Shown here: positions 8,571-16,867 of the stretch, one piece after another
Numbering within the stretch: the first letter of the stretch is position 1
Layout of the letters: every line of letters starts with the position of its first letter
Assembly: GCA_012798695.1 (NCBI GenBank)
Contig: JAAZMR010000052.1
Span: forward strand, 42,719 to 106,718
Direction of reading: 5' to 3'
Source: Bacillota bacterium
GTDB lineage: Bacteria; Bacillota; Limnochordia; DTU087
DNA: 64,000 nt
Position numbers and translations under genes: made by a program
Notes under the pieces: generated by a model
The model's input: only the letters and a program-made list of their open reading frames with translations
Databases searched by the model: none
Told to the model about the DNA's origin: nothing

Positions 8571-9800
8571 CTATCTTGACTTTCTCCTCCCAGCGAAGTG
8601 GGTATAGTTAGACAACGGCCACCCTCGATTGCGGCTAACCCAAGCGGCGTCTCGTTCAACCGGAAGGCGCCAGTCATGGTACGCACCTTGCATAACTTCA
8701 GCTAAGCCGTTAACCCAAGTGAGCTCGCGTTCGGCATCATATTGCAGAAATTCTGGTGGAAAATGCGGAATATCAGGGATAGCTTCCTGTATGCCATTTA
8801 TGCATATGGTGTGGGAGCTAGCCGCCCAGACTCCACAGATATCCAGTTCCTTACCCTCTATGATGCTCTCGATCATCAACCATAGGTGCCGCATCTGCTC
8901 AGCATTTGGACCTCCATAGTCGATCAGGGTTCCATCTCTAGACCTACCCACGATTCTGGGCACATGCTTCCCGTCCTCACTTAAACCATAGTGGATTGTC
9001 CCACCAGTAAATTCGAAAAGAAACGTTGGATCAAGTTGCTCCTTAACTGCATGAGTCGTATAAAACAAAAGCTCCACATCATTATCGGTAACGACGCGCA
9101 GCATGGCCGTATCGAAGTTTTCTATCTCGTTTGCCGCATATAGCTGTCCCTCGATATACCCGGGTCGAGCAGCACTACCTATCTTGTCTCCCAAAACATA
9201 GAGCATGTTATGTAGGTAATGAGCAGTGGCGTTGTTGGCCACACTATCGAGAACCCATCTGCCAGATGGATCTTGCCTCCTACCAGCCCAAGCCCGGCGG
9301 TAGTACTCGGCAGCTCGAGGCCATAAGACCAAGGTCTTTAGCCTCAGGGGGCGTCCCCATTTTCCCTGGAGAATATCGGATTTCAGTTCTTGAACTGCCC
9401 GGCTGTAAGACCATTGATATCCAATCGCCAGGTTCTTCCCAGCCTCTTCTTTAGCTCGTTGCATATCCATGGCTTCCTGGATGCGTGCACTAACTGGTTT
9501 TTCGCACAAGACATGGCTGCCTTTGGCCAAAGCTAAGCAACTATGCTCATGGTGAAATTGAATCGGTGAAGAGATAACTGCCAAGTCAGCCGCATGCTCT
9601 GCATAAAACTCTTCTAACTCCACATATATGGGAATCTTTTTCTGCTTCAGTTCATGATAGCGGTCACATCCCTCTGGGTAGGGGTCCACCACTCCAGTGA
9701 TGTGGAACCGTTGGTCATCCTCATGATCAAGCAACGCCCGCACATAATTGTTGCCATAGCCTCCAATCCCGACTAATACAACAGATACTTGATTACTCAC
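8571..9800 (-). CDS. Gfo/Idh/MocA family oxidoreductase 2
   Basis: Second superfamily member, about 409 residues, only distantly similar to its neighbour. It has VVLVGIGGYGNNYV as Rossmann motif, VVDPYPEG at the second strand, and CEKPVSA in the signature position. The C-terminal part (LWLMIESIIEGKELDI) is the usual beta-sheet dimer domain. The likely start is the GTG at 9798-9800, with GGGAGG eight bases before it, the same arrangement as in the neighbouring gene; an in-frame ATG at 9839 is less well placed. Together with oxidoreductase 1 and the SDR it probably forms a small pathway for oxidation or epimerisation of an unidentified sugar. Confidence 0.83.
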   Translation of the reverse strand: MSNQVSVVLVGIGGYGNNYVRALLDHEDDQRFHITGVVDPYPEGCDRYHELKQKKIPIYVELEEFYAEHAADLAVISSPIQFHHEHSCLALAKGSHVLCEKPVSARIQEAMDMQRAKEEAGKNLAIGYQWSYSRAVQELKSDILQGKWGRPLRLKTLVLWPRAAEYYRRAWAGRRQDPSGRWVLDSVANNATAHYLHNMLYVLGDKIGSAARPGYIEGQLYAANEIENFDTAMLRVVTDNDVELLFYTTHAVKEQLDPTFLFEFTGGTIHYGLSEDGKHVPRIVGRSRDGTLIDYGGPNAEQMRHLWLMIESIIEGKELDICGVWAASSHTICINGIQEAIPDIPHFPPEFLQYDAERELTWVNGLAEVMQGAYHDWRLPVERDAAWVSRNRGWPLSNYTHFAGRRKSR

Positions 9801-9980
9801 TGTTTGGCCTCCCATTTTCGCTACTATGTCATCACCCATTACTGATTCGATTAGTAAGCCGCTCCATATCCCATATAGTGATTTCTCTGCTTATTCTCAG
9901 ATTCCTATTTGGCAGGGCTGCCTTATAGTGGTTAGTTGGCCGGCCGTTTTCTGCATCCGCTAAACAGGTTGCTAGCTAGA

Positions 9981-10055
9981 GTGACGACTCCCCGGACCAA
10001 AGTCCGAGGCTTCTCGGTTCATCTAGCCTGCTACCGCCGGACTATCCCCGATGGC
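9981..10055 (-). mobile_element. Solitary IS200/IS605-like right end resembling an omega-RNA scaffold
   Basis: Read on the minus strand, the segment runs TAGTCCGGCGGTAGCAGG, a short spacer, GAACCGAGAAGCCTCGGAC, TTTG, GTCCGGGG, then AGTCGTCAC ending at 9981. An 8-bp stem CCTCGGAC/GTCCGGGG with a TTTG loop, preceded by the GAACCGAGAAGCC block and followed by a TCAC terminus, is the recurring architecture of the 3' end of TnpB-guiding (omega) RNAs at right ends of IS605-type elements. No tnpA, tnpB or left end is present: the surrounding 9801-10155 holds no open reading frame. It is therefore a relic, a solo end or an orphan RNA. The match is from memory of the family, not from a search. Confidence 0.55.
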
Positions 10056-10079
10056 CCCGCCCCGGCCTGAGCGTTTTTA

Positions 10080-10121
10080 AATAAGAAGGATGCCCTATCT
10101 TTGGAAGCAGAGCATCCCTTG
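10080..10121 (-). terminator. Terminator of the TPR-protein gene
   Basis: On the minus strand a hairpin begins with GGATGCTCTG and closes with AGGGCATCC (about 10088-10117), followed by TTCTTATTT. It lies 40 bp downstream of the TPR gene's stop codon and is placed to end that transcript. Confidence 0.7.
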
Positions 10122-10155
10122 GATTCAATCCTTTGCTCGGTTACCAGATCCAATC

Positions 10156-10929
10156 TCACGGAGCAACCATTTCTCGGTCCAGCATACCCTCTAAGTTCTT
10201 CAGCTCCCGGCGTGCACCGGCATGACTTCTTTCCAGCTGCAATACCCTGTCAAATTCGTGCTCAGCTCTAATATAGTCTTCCTTTTCCAGGTAAAGCAGT
10301 CCCCATTGATAGTGCAGCTCTGGATTCCGAGGATTATATCGATTGGCTTCACTGACCACCTCTAAAGCATCATCTATGGCATCATTCTTTCTGAGAAGAT
10401 GCGCCAGCCGTAACGCAGCATCAGTATGATCAGGAGCAGCCGTGAGCACTGCTTGATAGTGCTCAATCGCCAGCTCTGTGTCACCCGCGTCTTCTGCCAG
10501 TACACCTAGCCCATAGCACGGGATGGCCAATAGTTCTGGATCTTCCCTGGCTTTTAGGTAATGGGCCTGTGCCTTGTTACCATCCCCTTTGGCACGATAA
10601 ACATCACCAATAAGTCCGTGAACGTGCAGCAAACTGCTATCAATGCGCAAGGCTTCTTCATAGGCCTTCAGAGCAGCATTTAGGTCACCTTTCGCCTGGT
10701 GGGCGATCCCCAGAGCAACCCGAACCTCACTATTGGCGGGCTCCAATTCACACACACGCTGAAACTCTTTGGTGGCCATCTCTGTGAAGCCCAGGGCGTA
10801 ATATACTAATCCATTGGCAAAATGTACATTGGGCAGATCCCGATCCGCACCAGAAACTGGGCTTATGCTTAGACAAACCGCGAGTATCCCGGCGAGGATC
10901 AACAGCAGATACCTTCGCAAATACAACAC
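10156..10929 (-). CDS. Secreted TPR-repeat protein
   Basis: Tetratricopeptide-repeat protein of 257 residues with an N-terminal signal peptide (basic LRRY, hydrophobic core to about residue 24, small residues SPVSGA before a likely cleavage site). At least five TPR units follow, with the pattern W/L-G-Y-A-P visible in ANSEVRVALGIAHQAKGD, ALKAYEEALRIDSS, VHGLIGDVYRAKGD, LAIEHYQAVLTAAPDH and LHYQWGLLYLEKED. Such proteins act as scaffolds; there is no catalytic domain. The cysteine in the signal peptide has Val before it, so it is not a clear lipobox. The start could be the GTG at 10929 or the TTG at 10920, the latter better spaced from GAGGGG. It stands alone, divergent from rqcH. Confidence 0.75.
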   Translation of the reverse strand: MLYLRRYLLLILAGILAVCLSISPVSGADRDLPNVHFANGLVYYALGFTEMATKEFQRVCELEPANSEVRVALGIAHQAKGDLNAALKAYEEALRIDSSLLHVHGLIGDVYRAKGDGNKAQAHYLKAREDPELLAIPCYGLGVLAEDAGDTELAIEHYQAVLTAAPDHTDAALRLAHLLRKNDAIDDALEVVSEANRYNPRNPELHYQWGLLYLEKEDYIRAEHEFDRVLQLERSHAGARRELKNLEGMLDREMVAP

Positions 10930-11002
10930 CCCTCAACTGCCCCCCCGAATACCACTTTAGAGAGCCTGATTTCAGAACACAATCAATATTACAGCCAATA
11001 TC

Positions 11003-11041
11003 GTAGCTGGATGCGTTACTTATTTCGGCATCGAGCTACGA
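11003..11041. promoter_or_regulatory. Long inverted repeat between divergent TPR and rqcH genes
   Basis: CGTAGCT at 11003-11009 and AGCTACG at 11035-11041 are exact complements, extended inward by GATGC/GCATC with a single mismatch, giving about 12 paired positions around a 13-base loop. No T run follows on either strand, so it is not an obvious terminator. It sits about 80 bp before the rqcH start and just upstream of a TATACT box at about 11072, so it could be an operator or a leader structure. Regulator unknown. Confidence 0.4.
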
Positions 11042-11123
11042 CTTCCTCCAACCTTTATGCTATACTTAGAGGGAATTCCGACCTTCTAGCGACCGATAAT
11101 CTCTTGGAGGAAGTGTAAGTAAT

Positions 11124-12896
11124 ATGGCTATTGATGGAATTGCCCTAGCCGCAATTACAGCGGAAATGCAGCAACTGCAGGGCTCCCGGATCACCAAGAT
11201 ATACCAACCGGGGAAGCGAGATATCGTATTACATTGCCGCCAACCAGGTATTAGCTTACCAGTGGTATTATCTGCTGATCCGCAGAACCCCAGGGCATAC
11301 ATCGCAAGTGCAGTTCCAGACAATCCACTTAACCCGCCTTCATTTTGCATGCTCCTGAGAAAGTACTTGGAAGGCGGCAAAATCCTGTCTGTACTGCAAC
11401 CTGATCTGGAAAGAATTCTGGAGATTACAATAGAGAATACGGGTGAGGCCGGCGAATTGGCTCAGTATCGCCTGATCACAGAAATAATGGGCCGACACAG
11501 CAACATTGTTCTGATCGATTGCTCTGATACCATTCTTGATGCCATCAACCGAGTGGATAGTCGAGTGAATCGCTATCGCCAGATCCTCCCCGGAGCTGTC
11601 TATATCCCGCCCCCTGATCAGGGCAAAATCTCTCCATTGCTACTGGACTGGCAGAGATTCCTAGATCGCGTGGGACCAACGTCACCCAAGGCTAGACTCT
11701 CCCGTATTATTTTGGATAATTTCGCGGGGATAGGCCCCCGGACAGCCCAAGAGCTAGTACATCAAGCAGGCTACAACCCCAAGGACCTCAAAGAAGAGAT
11801 TGATGACCAGGGATTGCGCTTTCTCTATAATTCCCTGACGAGCCTGGCTAAGGTGCTTGAACAACGAGGGTATACGCCTCAAGTAATTCTGGATACAGAG
11901 GGGCATCCACAAGCTGTGTCCGCCATTCCTCTATACCATCTATCTCAACCGGCTCAGATTTTTGATTCAATGTCCGCGGCTGTAGAGAATTATTTTACGA
12001 AAAAGATAGCAGAGCAGAGGATGGCCAGTTGGCGAAACAACCTGTTGCGCGTAATTGAGGCACATCAAGGCCGTGTGGCAAAGAAGCTTCGAGTTCAAAA
12101 AGCCGCTCTCCAACAGGCAGAGGCAGCGGATAGCCACCGGGTTCTTGGTGAGCTGCTCACAGCTAACCTATATCGAGTCGACAAGGGAATGAAGGCTATT
12201 ACTGTACCAAATTTCTATGACCCTAACCAAACTGAGATTACTATACCATTGAATCCCAGGCTTACTCCCTCAGGCAATGCTCAGGCCTATTTTCGCCGCT
12301 ACAACAAAGCGAAGAAGACCAAAGTTGCAGGTCTCTATCAGTACAATCGTACTCTAGATGAGCAAAGATATTTAGACCAGGTACAAGCAAGTTTGGAGCT
12401 GGCGGTTGACCTATCGGATATCATGGAGATTCGCAGCGAATTGATCGAACAGGGATATATGCGCACCAGGAGAGAGCCAGAGCAAAAGCGTCCTACCTTC
12501 TCCCGGCCACAGCCTCTCCGGTTTACATCTCAAGACGGACTGGAGATTTTGGTGGGCAGAAATAACCGTCAAAACGATTTTGTCACGTTTAAGCTAGGCC
12601 GGAGCGAGGATATGTGGCTGCATGTAAAGGACATACCCGGCTCACATGTAATCATCAAAGCTCAGGGAGGCAGCATACCCGCTCAAACCCTAGAAGAAGC
12701 AGCATTGCTAGCTGCCTACTACAGCAAGGCTCGTACAGGCCAAAATGTGTCGGTGGACTACACGCTTCGCAAACATGTTCGCAAACCACGTGGCGCCAAA
12801 CCGGGAATGGTAATTTATGATCACCATAATACTCTATTCGTCACACCCGGCCCGCAAGTCATGAAGATTCTCCAGACAAGCCAGGTGAATGGATAG
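11124..12896 (+). CDS. rqcH: Ribosome quality-control factor RqcH (NFACT/Rqc2 family)
   Basis: RqcH binds stalled 50S-peptidyl-tRNA complexes and adds alanine tails that mark the nascent chain for degradation; older annotation calls it fibronectin-binding protein FbpA. The 590 residues show NFACT-N (MAIDGIALAAI, NPPSFCMLLRKYLEGG, EIMGRHSNIVLID), a helix-hairpin-helix region (LDNFAGIGPRTAQELV, about 195-210), a coiled-coil middle (300-370) and the NFACT-R domain (LGRSEDMWLHVKDIPGSHVII). The DR pair important in B. subtilis RqcH (residues 97-98) is ER here (96-97). GGAGG stands 13 bases before the ATG, wider than usual. Monocistronic on the plus strand. Confidence 0.94.
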   Translation: MAIDGIALAAITAEMQQLQGSRITKIYQPGKRDIVLHCRQPGISLPVVLSADPQNPRAYIASAVPDNPLNPPSFCMLLRKYLEGGKILSVLQPDLERILEITIENTGEAGELAQYRLITEIMGRHSNIVLIDCSDTILDAINRVDSRVNRYRQILPGAVYIPPPDQGKISPLLLDWQRFLDRVGPTSPKARLSRIILDNFAGIGPRTAQELVHQAGYNPKDLKEEIDDQGLRFLYNSLTSLAKVLEQRGYTPQVILDTEGHPQAVSAIPLYHLSQPAQIFDSMSAAVENYFTKKIAEQRMASWRNNLLRVIEAHQGRVAKKLRVQKAALQQAEAADSHRVLGELLTANLYRVDKGMKAITVPNFYDPNQTEITIPLNPRLTPSGNAQAYFRRYNKAKKTKVAGLYQYNRTLDEQRYLDQVQASLELAVDLSDIMEIRSELIEQGYMRTRREPEQKRPTFSRPQPLRFTSQDGLEILVGRNNRQNDFVTFKLGRSEDMWLHVKDIPGSHVIIKAQGGSIPAQTLEEAALLAAYYSKARTGQNVSVDYTLRKHVRKPRGAKPGMVIYDHHNTLFVTPGPQVMKILQTSQVNG

Positions 12897-13225
12897 CCAG
12901 TAGGCCCGGTGCAGGCCTAAGAACACTAACTTAACATCTTCTTGACGTTTCTACTCAAAAGCCACAGGACCCCACCTCTATCGGTAGGGTCCTGCTTATC
13001 TGCAGAAAATGGGCGAGTTCTCCGTCACCTGATCAGTATCCTATAGCATTCCGGCCGTCTGCACCCACCCTCTGTCTATGTAGGCTATGCCCTTGCGAGC
13101 GTCACCTAATGCACCGTCAGCACCTGATGCCCTCAAATGTGACGGCTGTAGCAAGCATTCGGGTTACTAAAGCCTTTTCCTGCTGTGGCGGAGTAAACTT
13201 ATCGTTAAAAAGAGTTACTCTGGCT
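12897..13225. other. Intergenic region between convergent rqcH and purH
   Basis: A 329-bp gap with no convincing gene. It contains one clear hairpin (listed separately) near the rqcH end. The remainder, 13000-13225, lies downstream of purH on the minus strand, where purD would often follow; I see no trace of a purD reading frame. A short GAGTAACTC stem followed by TTTTT just after the purH stop (near 13208-13220) may be a weak terminator. Confidence 0.5.
12964..12996. terminator. Terminator hairpin serving rqcH and purH
   Basis: CAGGACCC at 12965-12972 pairs perfectly with GGGTCCTG at 12987-12994 around a 14-base loop. On the minus strand it is followed by TGGCTTTTGAG, on the plus strand by CTTATCT, so it can act in both directions for the two converging genes. 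Confidence 0.65.
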
Positions 13226-14815
13226 TTAATGCCGAAAATGCCTTCTGCCAGTGAAGACCATGGCTATACCTGCCTCATTAGCCGCAGTGATCGAATCCTT
13301 GTCTCTAATTGAACCACCAGGCTGAATGATGGCACTTATTCCATATTCTGCGGCCAATTTCACTACATCATCAAAGGGGAAGAAAGCATCAGACGCTATA
13401 ATCGCACCTTTCGCCTTGTCTTTGGCTTGCTTTAACGCAATTCTTGCCGCCTCCACCCGGTTCATCTGGCCGGCCCCTACTCCCAGTGTCATACCATCCT
13501 TTGCCACTACAATGGCATTGGACTTAACGTATTTCACTACTTTCCAGCCAAATTGCAGGTCTGTCCAGGCAGCTTCCTCTGGTGCAGTCGTGGTCACTAC
13601 TTCCCATTCATCTCTTACATCCTCTGCCGTATCTGCTTCCTGAACCAACCAGCCACCTTTTACCCGCTTCCAATCCCACCAGCTGTCTTTTGGCGGATTA
13701 GCCAGTGCGGGTAGTCTCAAAAGTCGCAAGTTCTTTTTCTGCTGCAGGATCTCGAGTGCATCCGACTCAAAATCGGGAGCGATAATCACCTCTAAGAAGA
13801 TCTCTGTCATTTCTCTGGCAGTAAGCACATCTACTGGACGATTACAGGCGATAATCCCCCCAAAGATACTCACAGGGTCTCCCTCATAGGCCTTTTGGAA
13901 AGCTTCTGCTAGACTGTCGGCCACTGCCCATCCACAAGGGTTGGCGTGCTTGATGGCCACCACGGCCGGTTCAGCAAATACTTTAGCCATTTCCACCGCT
14001 GCAGCACCATCATTGATGTTGTTGAAAGATAGCTCCTTGCCATGCAGCTGTTCGGCCTGGCATAGAGAGTCAGCGGGAGGATAGATATCTCCATAGAAAG
14101 CGGCTCGTTGATGGGGGTTCTCGCCATAGCGTAGGTGTTGATGCAGCAATACCGGTGTAAATCCTTGACCGGGGAAAACCGTATCCACAGGTGCATCTGT
14201 ACCCAAGGGGCGGTTGGCTTGGCCAGCTTCTCGGGCTAGATAGCTATAGATCACCGCGTCATATTGAGCCGTGTGCCCGAAAGCCTCTAGAGCCAGTTCC
14301 CGGCGCACGCTTTCAGACAAGGTCCCCTCACCAGCCTGAAGCAGCTTGAGTATCTGTGGGTAACGCTCGGGATTCACCACCACCGCCACCCCTGGGAAAT
14401 TCTTGGCTGCAGCCCGGATCATGGTTGGCCCACCAATATCGATATTCTCCAATGCCTCTGCCAAAGTAACATCAGGCCTTGCTGCTGTAGCAGCAAAAGG
14501 ATATAGATTTACTACCACGAGATCAATCGGCTTGATCCCCATCGCCTGAAGCTCTTCTAGGTGGGCCGGTATGTCTCGCCTAGCCAGAATACCTGCATGT
14601 ACGGTGGGATGTAATGTCTTGACCCTACCAGCCAAGCACTCAGGAAAATTCGTTATGTCCTGAATGGCCGTAACAGGGATGCCTGCTTTGGTCAGAGCTG
14701 CATGAGTACCCCCGGTGGAAATAATCTCCACTCCTAGGTCTGCCAGACCACGGGAGAAATCCTCAATACCTTGTTTGTCGGAAACACTGATCAATGCTCG
14801 GTGAATACGCATCAT
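13226..14815 (-). CDS. purH: Bifunctional AICAR transformylase/IMP cyclohydrolase
   Basis: Catalyses the last two steps of IMP synthesis: formylation of AICAR with 10-formyl-THF and ring closure of FAICAR. The 529 residues comprise an MGS-like cyclohydrolase domain (ALISVSDKQG, EIISTGGTHAAL, GRVKTLHPTVHAGIL) and the transformylase domain with the catalytic KHANPCG motif, FGGIIACNRPVD, and the C-terminal IIASDAFFPFDD, QPGGSIRDKD and FTGRRHFRH. AGGAG lies five bases before the ATG at 14815. The other pur genes are not adjacent; the gene is transcribed alone from a promoter with a ZTP riboswitch in its leader, which would raise expression when ZTP signals 10-formyl-THF shortage. Confidence 0.97.
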   Translation of the reverse strand: MMRIHRALISVSDKQGIEDFSRGLADLGVEIISTGGTHAALTKAGIPVTAIQDITNFPECLAGRVKTLHPTVHAGILARRDIPAHLEELQAMGIKPIDLVVVNLYPFAATAARPDVTLAEALENIDIGGPTMIRAAAKNFPGVAVVVNPERYPQILKLLQAGEGTLSESVRRELALEAFGHTAQYDAVIYSYLAREAGQANRPLGTDAPVDTVFPGQGFTPVLLHQHLRYGENPHQRAAFYGDIYPPADSLCQAEQLHGKELSFNNINDGAAAVEMAKVFAEPAVVAIKHANPCGWAVADSLAEAFQKAYEGDPVSIFGGIIACNRPVDVLTAREMTEIFLEVIIAPDFESDALEILQQKKNLRLLRLPALANPPKDSWWDWKRVKGGWLVQEADTAEDVRDEWEVVTTTAPEEAAWTDLQFGWKVVKYVKSNAIVVAKDGMTLGVGAGQMNRVEAARIALKQAKDKAKGAIIASDAFFPFDDVVKLAAEYGISAIIQPGGSIRDKDSITAANEAGIAMVFTGRRHFRH

Positions 14816-14865
14816 ACATTCTCCTCTCAGAGCAAATCTGCTTCCATCGACTTATTTCCGTGAAA

Positions 14866-14962
14866 CAAAAAAACCACCTGAGCTATTCATGCCCAGGCGG
14901 TCGGCAAACAATCTATTCCCTGCTCCCCAGTGGTTAATCCACCTCTATCCGCCAGTTGCAGG
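14866..14962 (-). promoter_or_regulatory. ZTP (pfl) riboswitch with intrinsic terminator
   Basis: On the minus strand the purH leader carries the conserved pfl elements in order: ACTGGCGGATAGAGGTGG, a loop, CCACTGGGGAGCAG, a variable linker, and CCGACCGCCTGGGCA, the last being the hallmark pseudoknot/ZTP-binding segment. The CCTGGGC of the aptamer (14891-14897) can instead pair with GCTCAGG (14877-14883) to form a stem followed by seven T residues, a terminator. ZTP or ZMP binding should hold the aptamer and let transcription enter purH. Position, motif and target gene all agree with this riboswitch class. Confidence 0.88.
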
Positions 14963-14983
14963 GCTGATTTCTTTTATGCCTCT

Positions 14984-15013
14984 ATTTTAGCCAAACCAAC
15001 CAGTACTTGTCAA
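14984..15013 (-). promoter_or_regulatory. Promoter of purH (sigma-A type)
   Basis: TTGACA at 15008-15013 and TAAAAT at 14984-14989 (minus strand) are separated by 18 bp. The -35 is perfect and the -10 has one mismatch. The transcript would begin near 14977, just ahead of the ZTP riboswitch. Confidence 0.75.
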
Positions 15014-15142
15014 GACAAGAATTAACTCGTTGTTCCTTTCGTGAGGTATTTGCGTACTAGTCTTAGCTGAGTATGAAAGGAATTACTGAGTATTTGCCGA
15101 ATCTTTGCCTAAACACTTATTATGGGAAAAAGGGGTGATAGA

Positions 15143-15436
15143 ATGCCAATACGTAACTCTATTCTCGATGAGGTTCAATATCAGGTTAGTCGCTACCTGA
15201 GCCAACATGGAGAGGCTCTTGCCTGCTCGTGCCAGCGCTGCCAAGATGATGTAGTAGCACTAGCCGCAAGCCAATTGCCTACTAGATACAGTACATCTTT
15301 CCAAGGCCACTTCTTGATCGGAGTAGAACTGCAAAGCAAGCAAGTACAATTGGATATTTTACAGGCCATCCTAACCGCAATCGAAACAGTAAATCGTTCA
15401 CCCCGCCACGACCCAAACCGAGGGGTATGCCTCTAG
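15143..15436 (+). CDS. comFB: Late competence protein ComFB-like
   Basis: Small protein of 97 residues matching the ComFB family: SILDEVQYQV, then a CSCQRCQDDVVALAASQLP block with the conserved cysteines (candidate metal ligands), and RYSTS. In Bacillus the comF locus encodes the uptake apparatus, but ComFB itself is of uncertain function; several family members bind cyclic di-nucleotides. The start is set at the ATG at 15143, which has AAAGGGGTG just upstream; the earlier ATG at 15122 has no ribosome site. It stands alone, divergent from purH, with no comFA or comFC beside it. Confidence 0.8.
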   Translation: MPIRNSILDEVQYQVSRYLSQHGEALACSCQRCQDDVVALAASQLPTRYSTSFQGHFLIGVELQSKQVQLDILQAILTAIETVNRSPRHDPNRGVCL

Positions 15437-15542
15437 ACACTCCATTACAGTTTCCCCAGATGAGCTAGGTCATCATGCTGCCACCCATCGATGCTTGTGC
15501 ATGCAGCGTTCCGCCGAAGTCGCTGCAGCCCTGGGAGAGATC

Positions 15543-15573
15543 TCCTAGGGGAGGATGTTCTCCTCCCCTAGTG
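15543..15573. terminator. Bidirectional terminator between comFB and uraA
   Basis: A perfect 11-bp inverted repeat CTAGGGGAGGA / TCCTCCCCTAG (15545-15555 and 15561-15571) with a five-base loop, between two converging genes. It lacks a T run, but its strength and location support a shared transcription end. Confidence 0.6.
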
Positions 15574-15604
15574 TCTGATCAACCGCCTTACCAGGCAGGA
15601 GGCC

Positions 15605-16867
15605 CTATTGGGAGTCCACATCAGCAGGCAGTATCAGGTTCAGCACAATACCGGCGATAGCTGCCAAAGCCATTCCCGCCAATGTAATTCTGCCCAGTTG
15701 GAGCTGGGCTCCGCCAATGCCGAGAACTAGAATCACAGAGGAGATCATGAGATTCCTTTTGTTGCCAAAATCAATGCCACTTTCCACTAGAGTCCTTATT
15801 CCTGAAGAGGCAATTACTCCAAACAACATAATGCTGATCCCACCCATCACCGGCTCTGGAATTGTCTGAATGAGAACCCCGATTTTTTGCACAAAGGATA
15901 GAATTACTGCCATAACCGCCGCTGTGGCAATCACCCAAACCGAGTACACACCGGTGATAGCCATAACGCCGATGTTCTCCCCATAGGTAGTGTTGGGAGG
16001 GCCACCCAGCAGCCCAGCCAGAAGTGTAGCCAAACCATCCCCTAAGATGGTGCGATGCAATCCAGGATCCCGATAAAAGTCTTTATCCACTACTTTGCTA
16101 ATAACGAGAACATCACCAAGATGCTCAGCAATGGTCACCAATGCTACCGGCAAAATCATGGCAATGGCTGGCCAAGAGAAAGCTACACGATGTCCCACGG
16201 GTAGAGCAAACCAAGCAGCCTCACGCACCGGGCTCAAGTCCACAGCCCCTTGCAGCAAAGCAAATATATAGCCGGCTGTGATGCCTATCAAGATAGGAAT
16301 GACCGCAAAAAACCCTTTGAGAAGCACCGAGGACAGAATGGTCACCACCAGCGTAAAAAGGGAGATTCGTACATTCACATTGGTCAGACTCACATTGTCA
16401 CCAGCAAGGCCTGCCATACTTACACCGGTAGAGGCTAAGCCCAAACCAATCACCACTATTACAGAGCCGATGACCACTGGAGGCAATACTCGATCCAGCC
16501 AATCGACTCCAATAATGGAAATGACCAGGGCCACCACTGCATATAAGAGTCCCACCGCCACAGCACCACCCAGAGCATTGCCGGGGCCGAACTCGCTAGC
16601 CACAGCAATCAACGGTGCGATAAAGGCAAAAGATGAACCTAGATAAGCAGGGACCTTAAATCTAGTTATCACCAAGAAAAGCAGTGTACCTATTCCAGAG
16701 GTCAACAGCGCCACACCTGGAGGTATAACCATCATGCCTGTCCCACTGTTAACCAATAGTGGGACTAAGACCGTTGCACCAAACATCGCAAATAAGTGCT
16801 GCAAACCCAGAGGTATCATCTGGGTGATGGGTAGTTTCTCATGAATACCAATACGGCTATGTGCCAT
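15605..16867 (-). CDS. uraA: Uracil permease (NCS2 family)
   Basis: Membrane transporter importing uracil by proton symport. The 420 residues contain the NCS2 features: PLGLQHLFAMFGATVLVPLL at the N-terminus, about 12-14 hydrophobic segments, TIAEHLGDVL with the substrate-contacting Glu, the GDGLATLLAGLLGGPPNTTYGENIGVMAITGV region, and PEPVMGGISIMLFG. GGAGG precedes the ATG. It follows pyrR with a PyrR-dependent attenuator in the gap, so uracil import should be shut down when UMP is high. Specificity for uracil rather than xanthine rests on the pyr context and the sequence. Confidence 0.93.
   Translation of the reverse strand: MAHSRIGIHEKLPITQMIPLGLQHLFAMFGATVLVPLLVNSGTGMMVIPPGVALLTSGIGTLLFLVITRFKVPAYLGSSFAFIAPLIAVASEFGPGNALGGAVAVGLLYAVVALVISIIGVDWLDRVLPPVVIGSVIVVIGLGLASTGVSMAGLAGDNVSLTNVNVRISLFTLVVTILSSVLLKGFFAVIPILIGITAGYIFALLQGAVDLSPVREAAWFALPVGHRVAFSWPAIAMILPVALVTIAEHLGDVLVISKVVDKDFYRDPGLHRTILGDGLATLLAGLLGGPPNTTYGENIGVMAITGVYSVWVIATAAVMAVILSFVQKIGVLIQTIPEPVMGGISIMLFGVIASSGIRTLVESGIDFGNKRNLMISSVILVLGIGGAQLQLGRITLAGMALAAIAGIVLNLILPADVDSQ

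Noticed and set aside
13109..13312. Plus-strand frame of 67 residues at the purH 3' end
   Set aside because: Overlaps purH antisense, has no ribosome site and no family resemblance.
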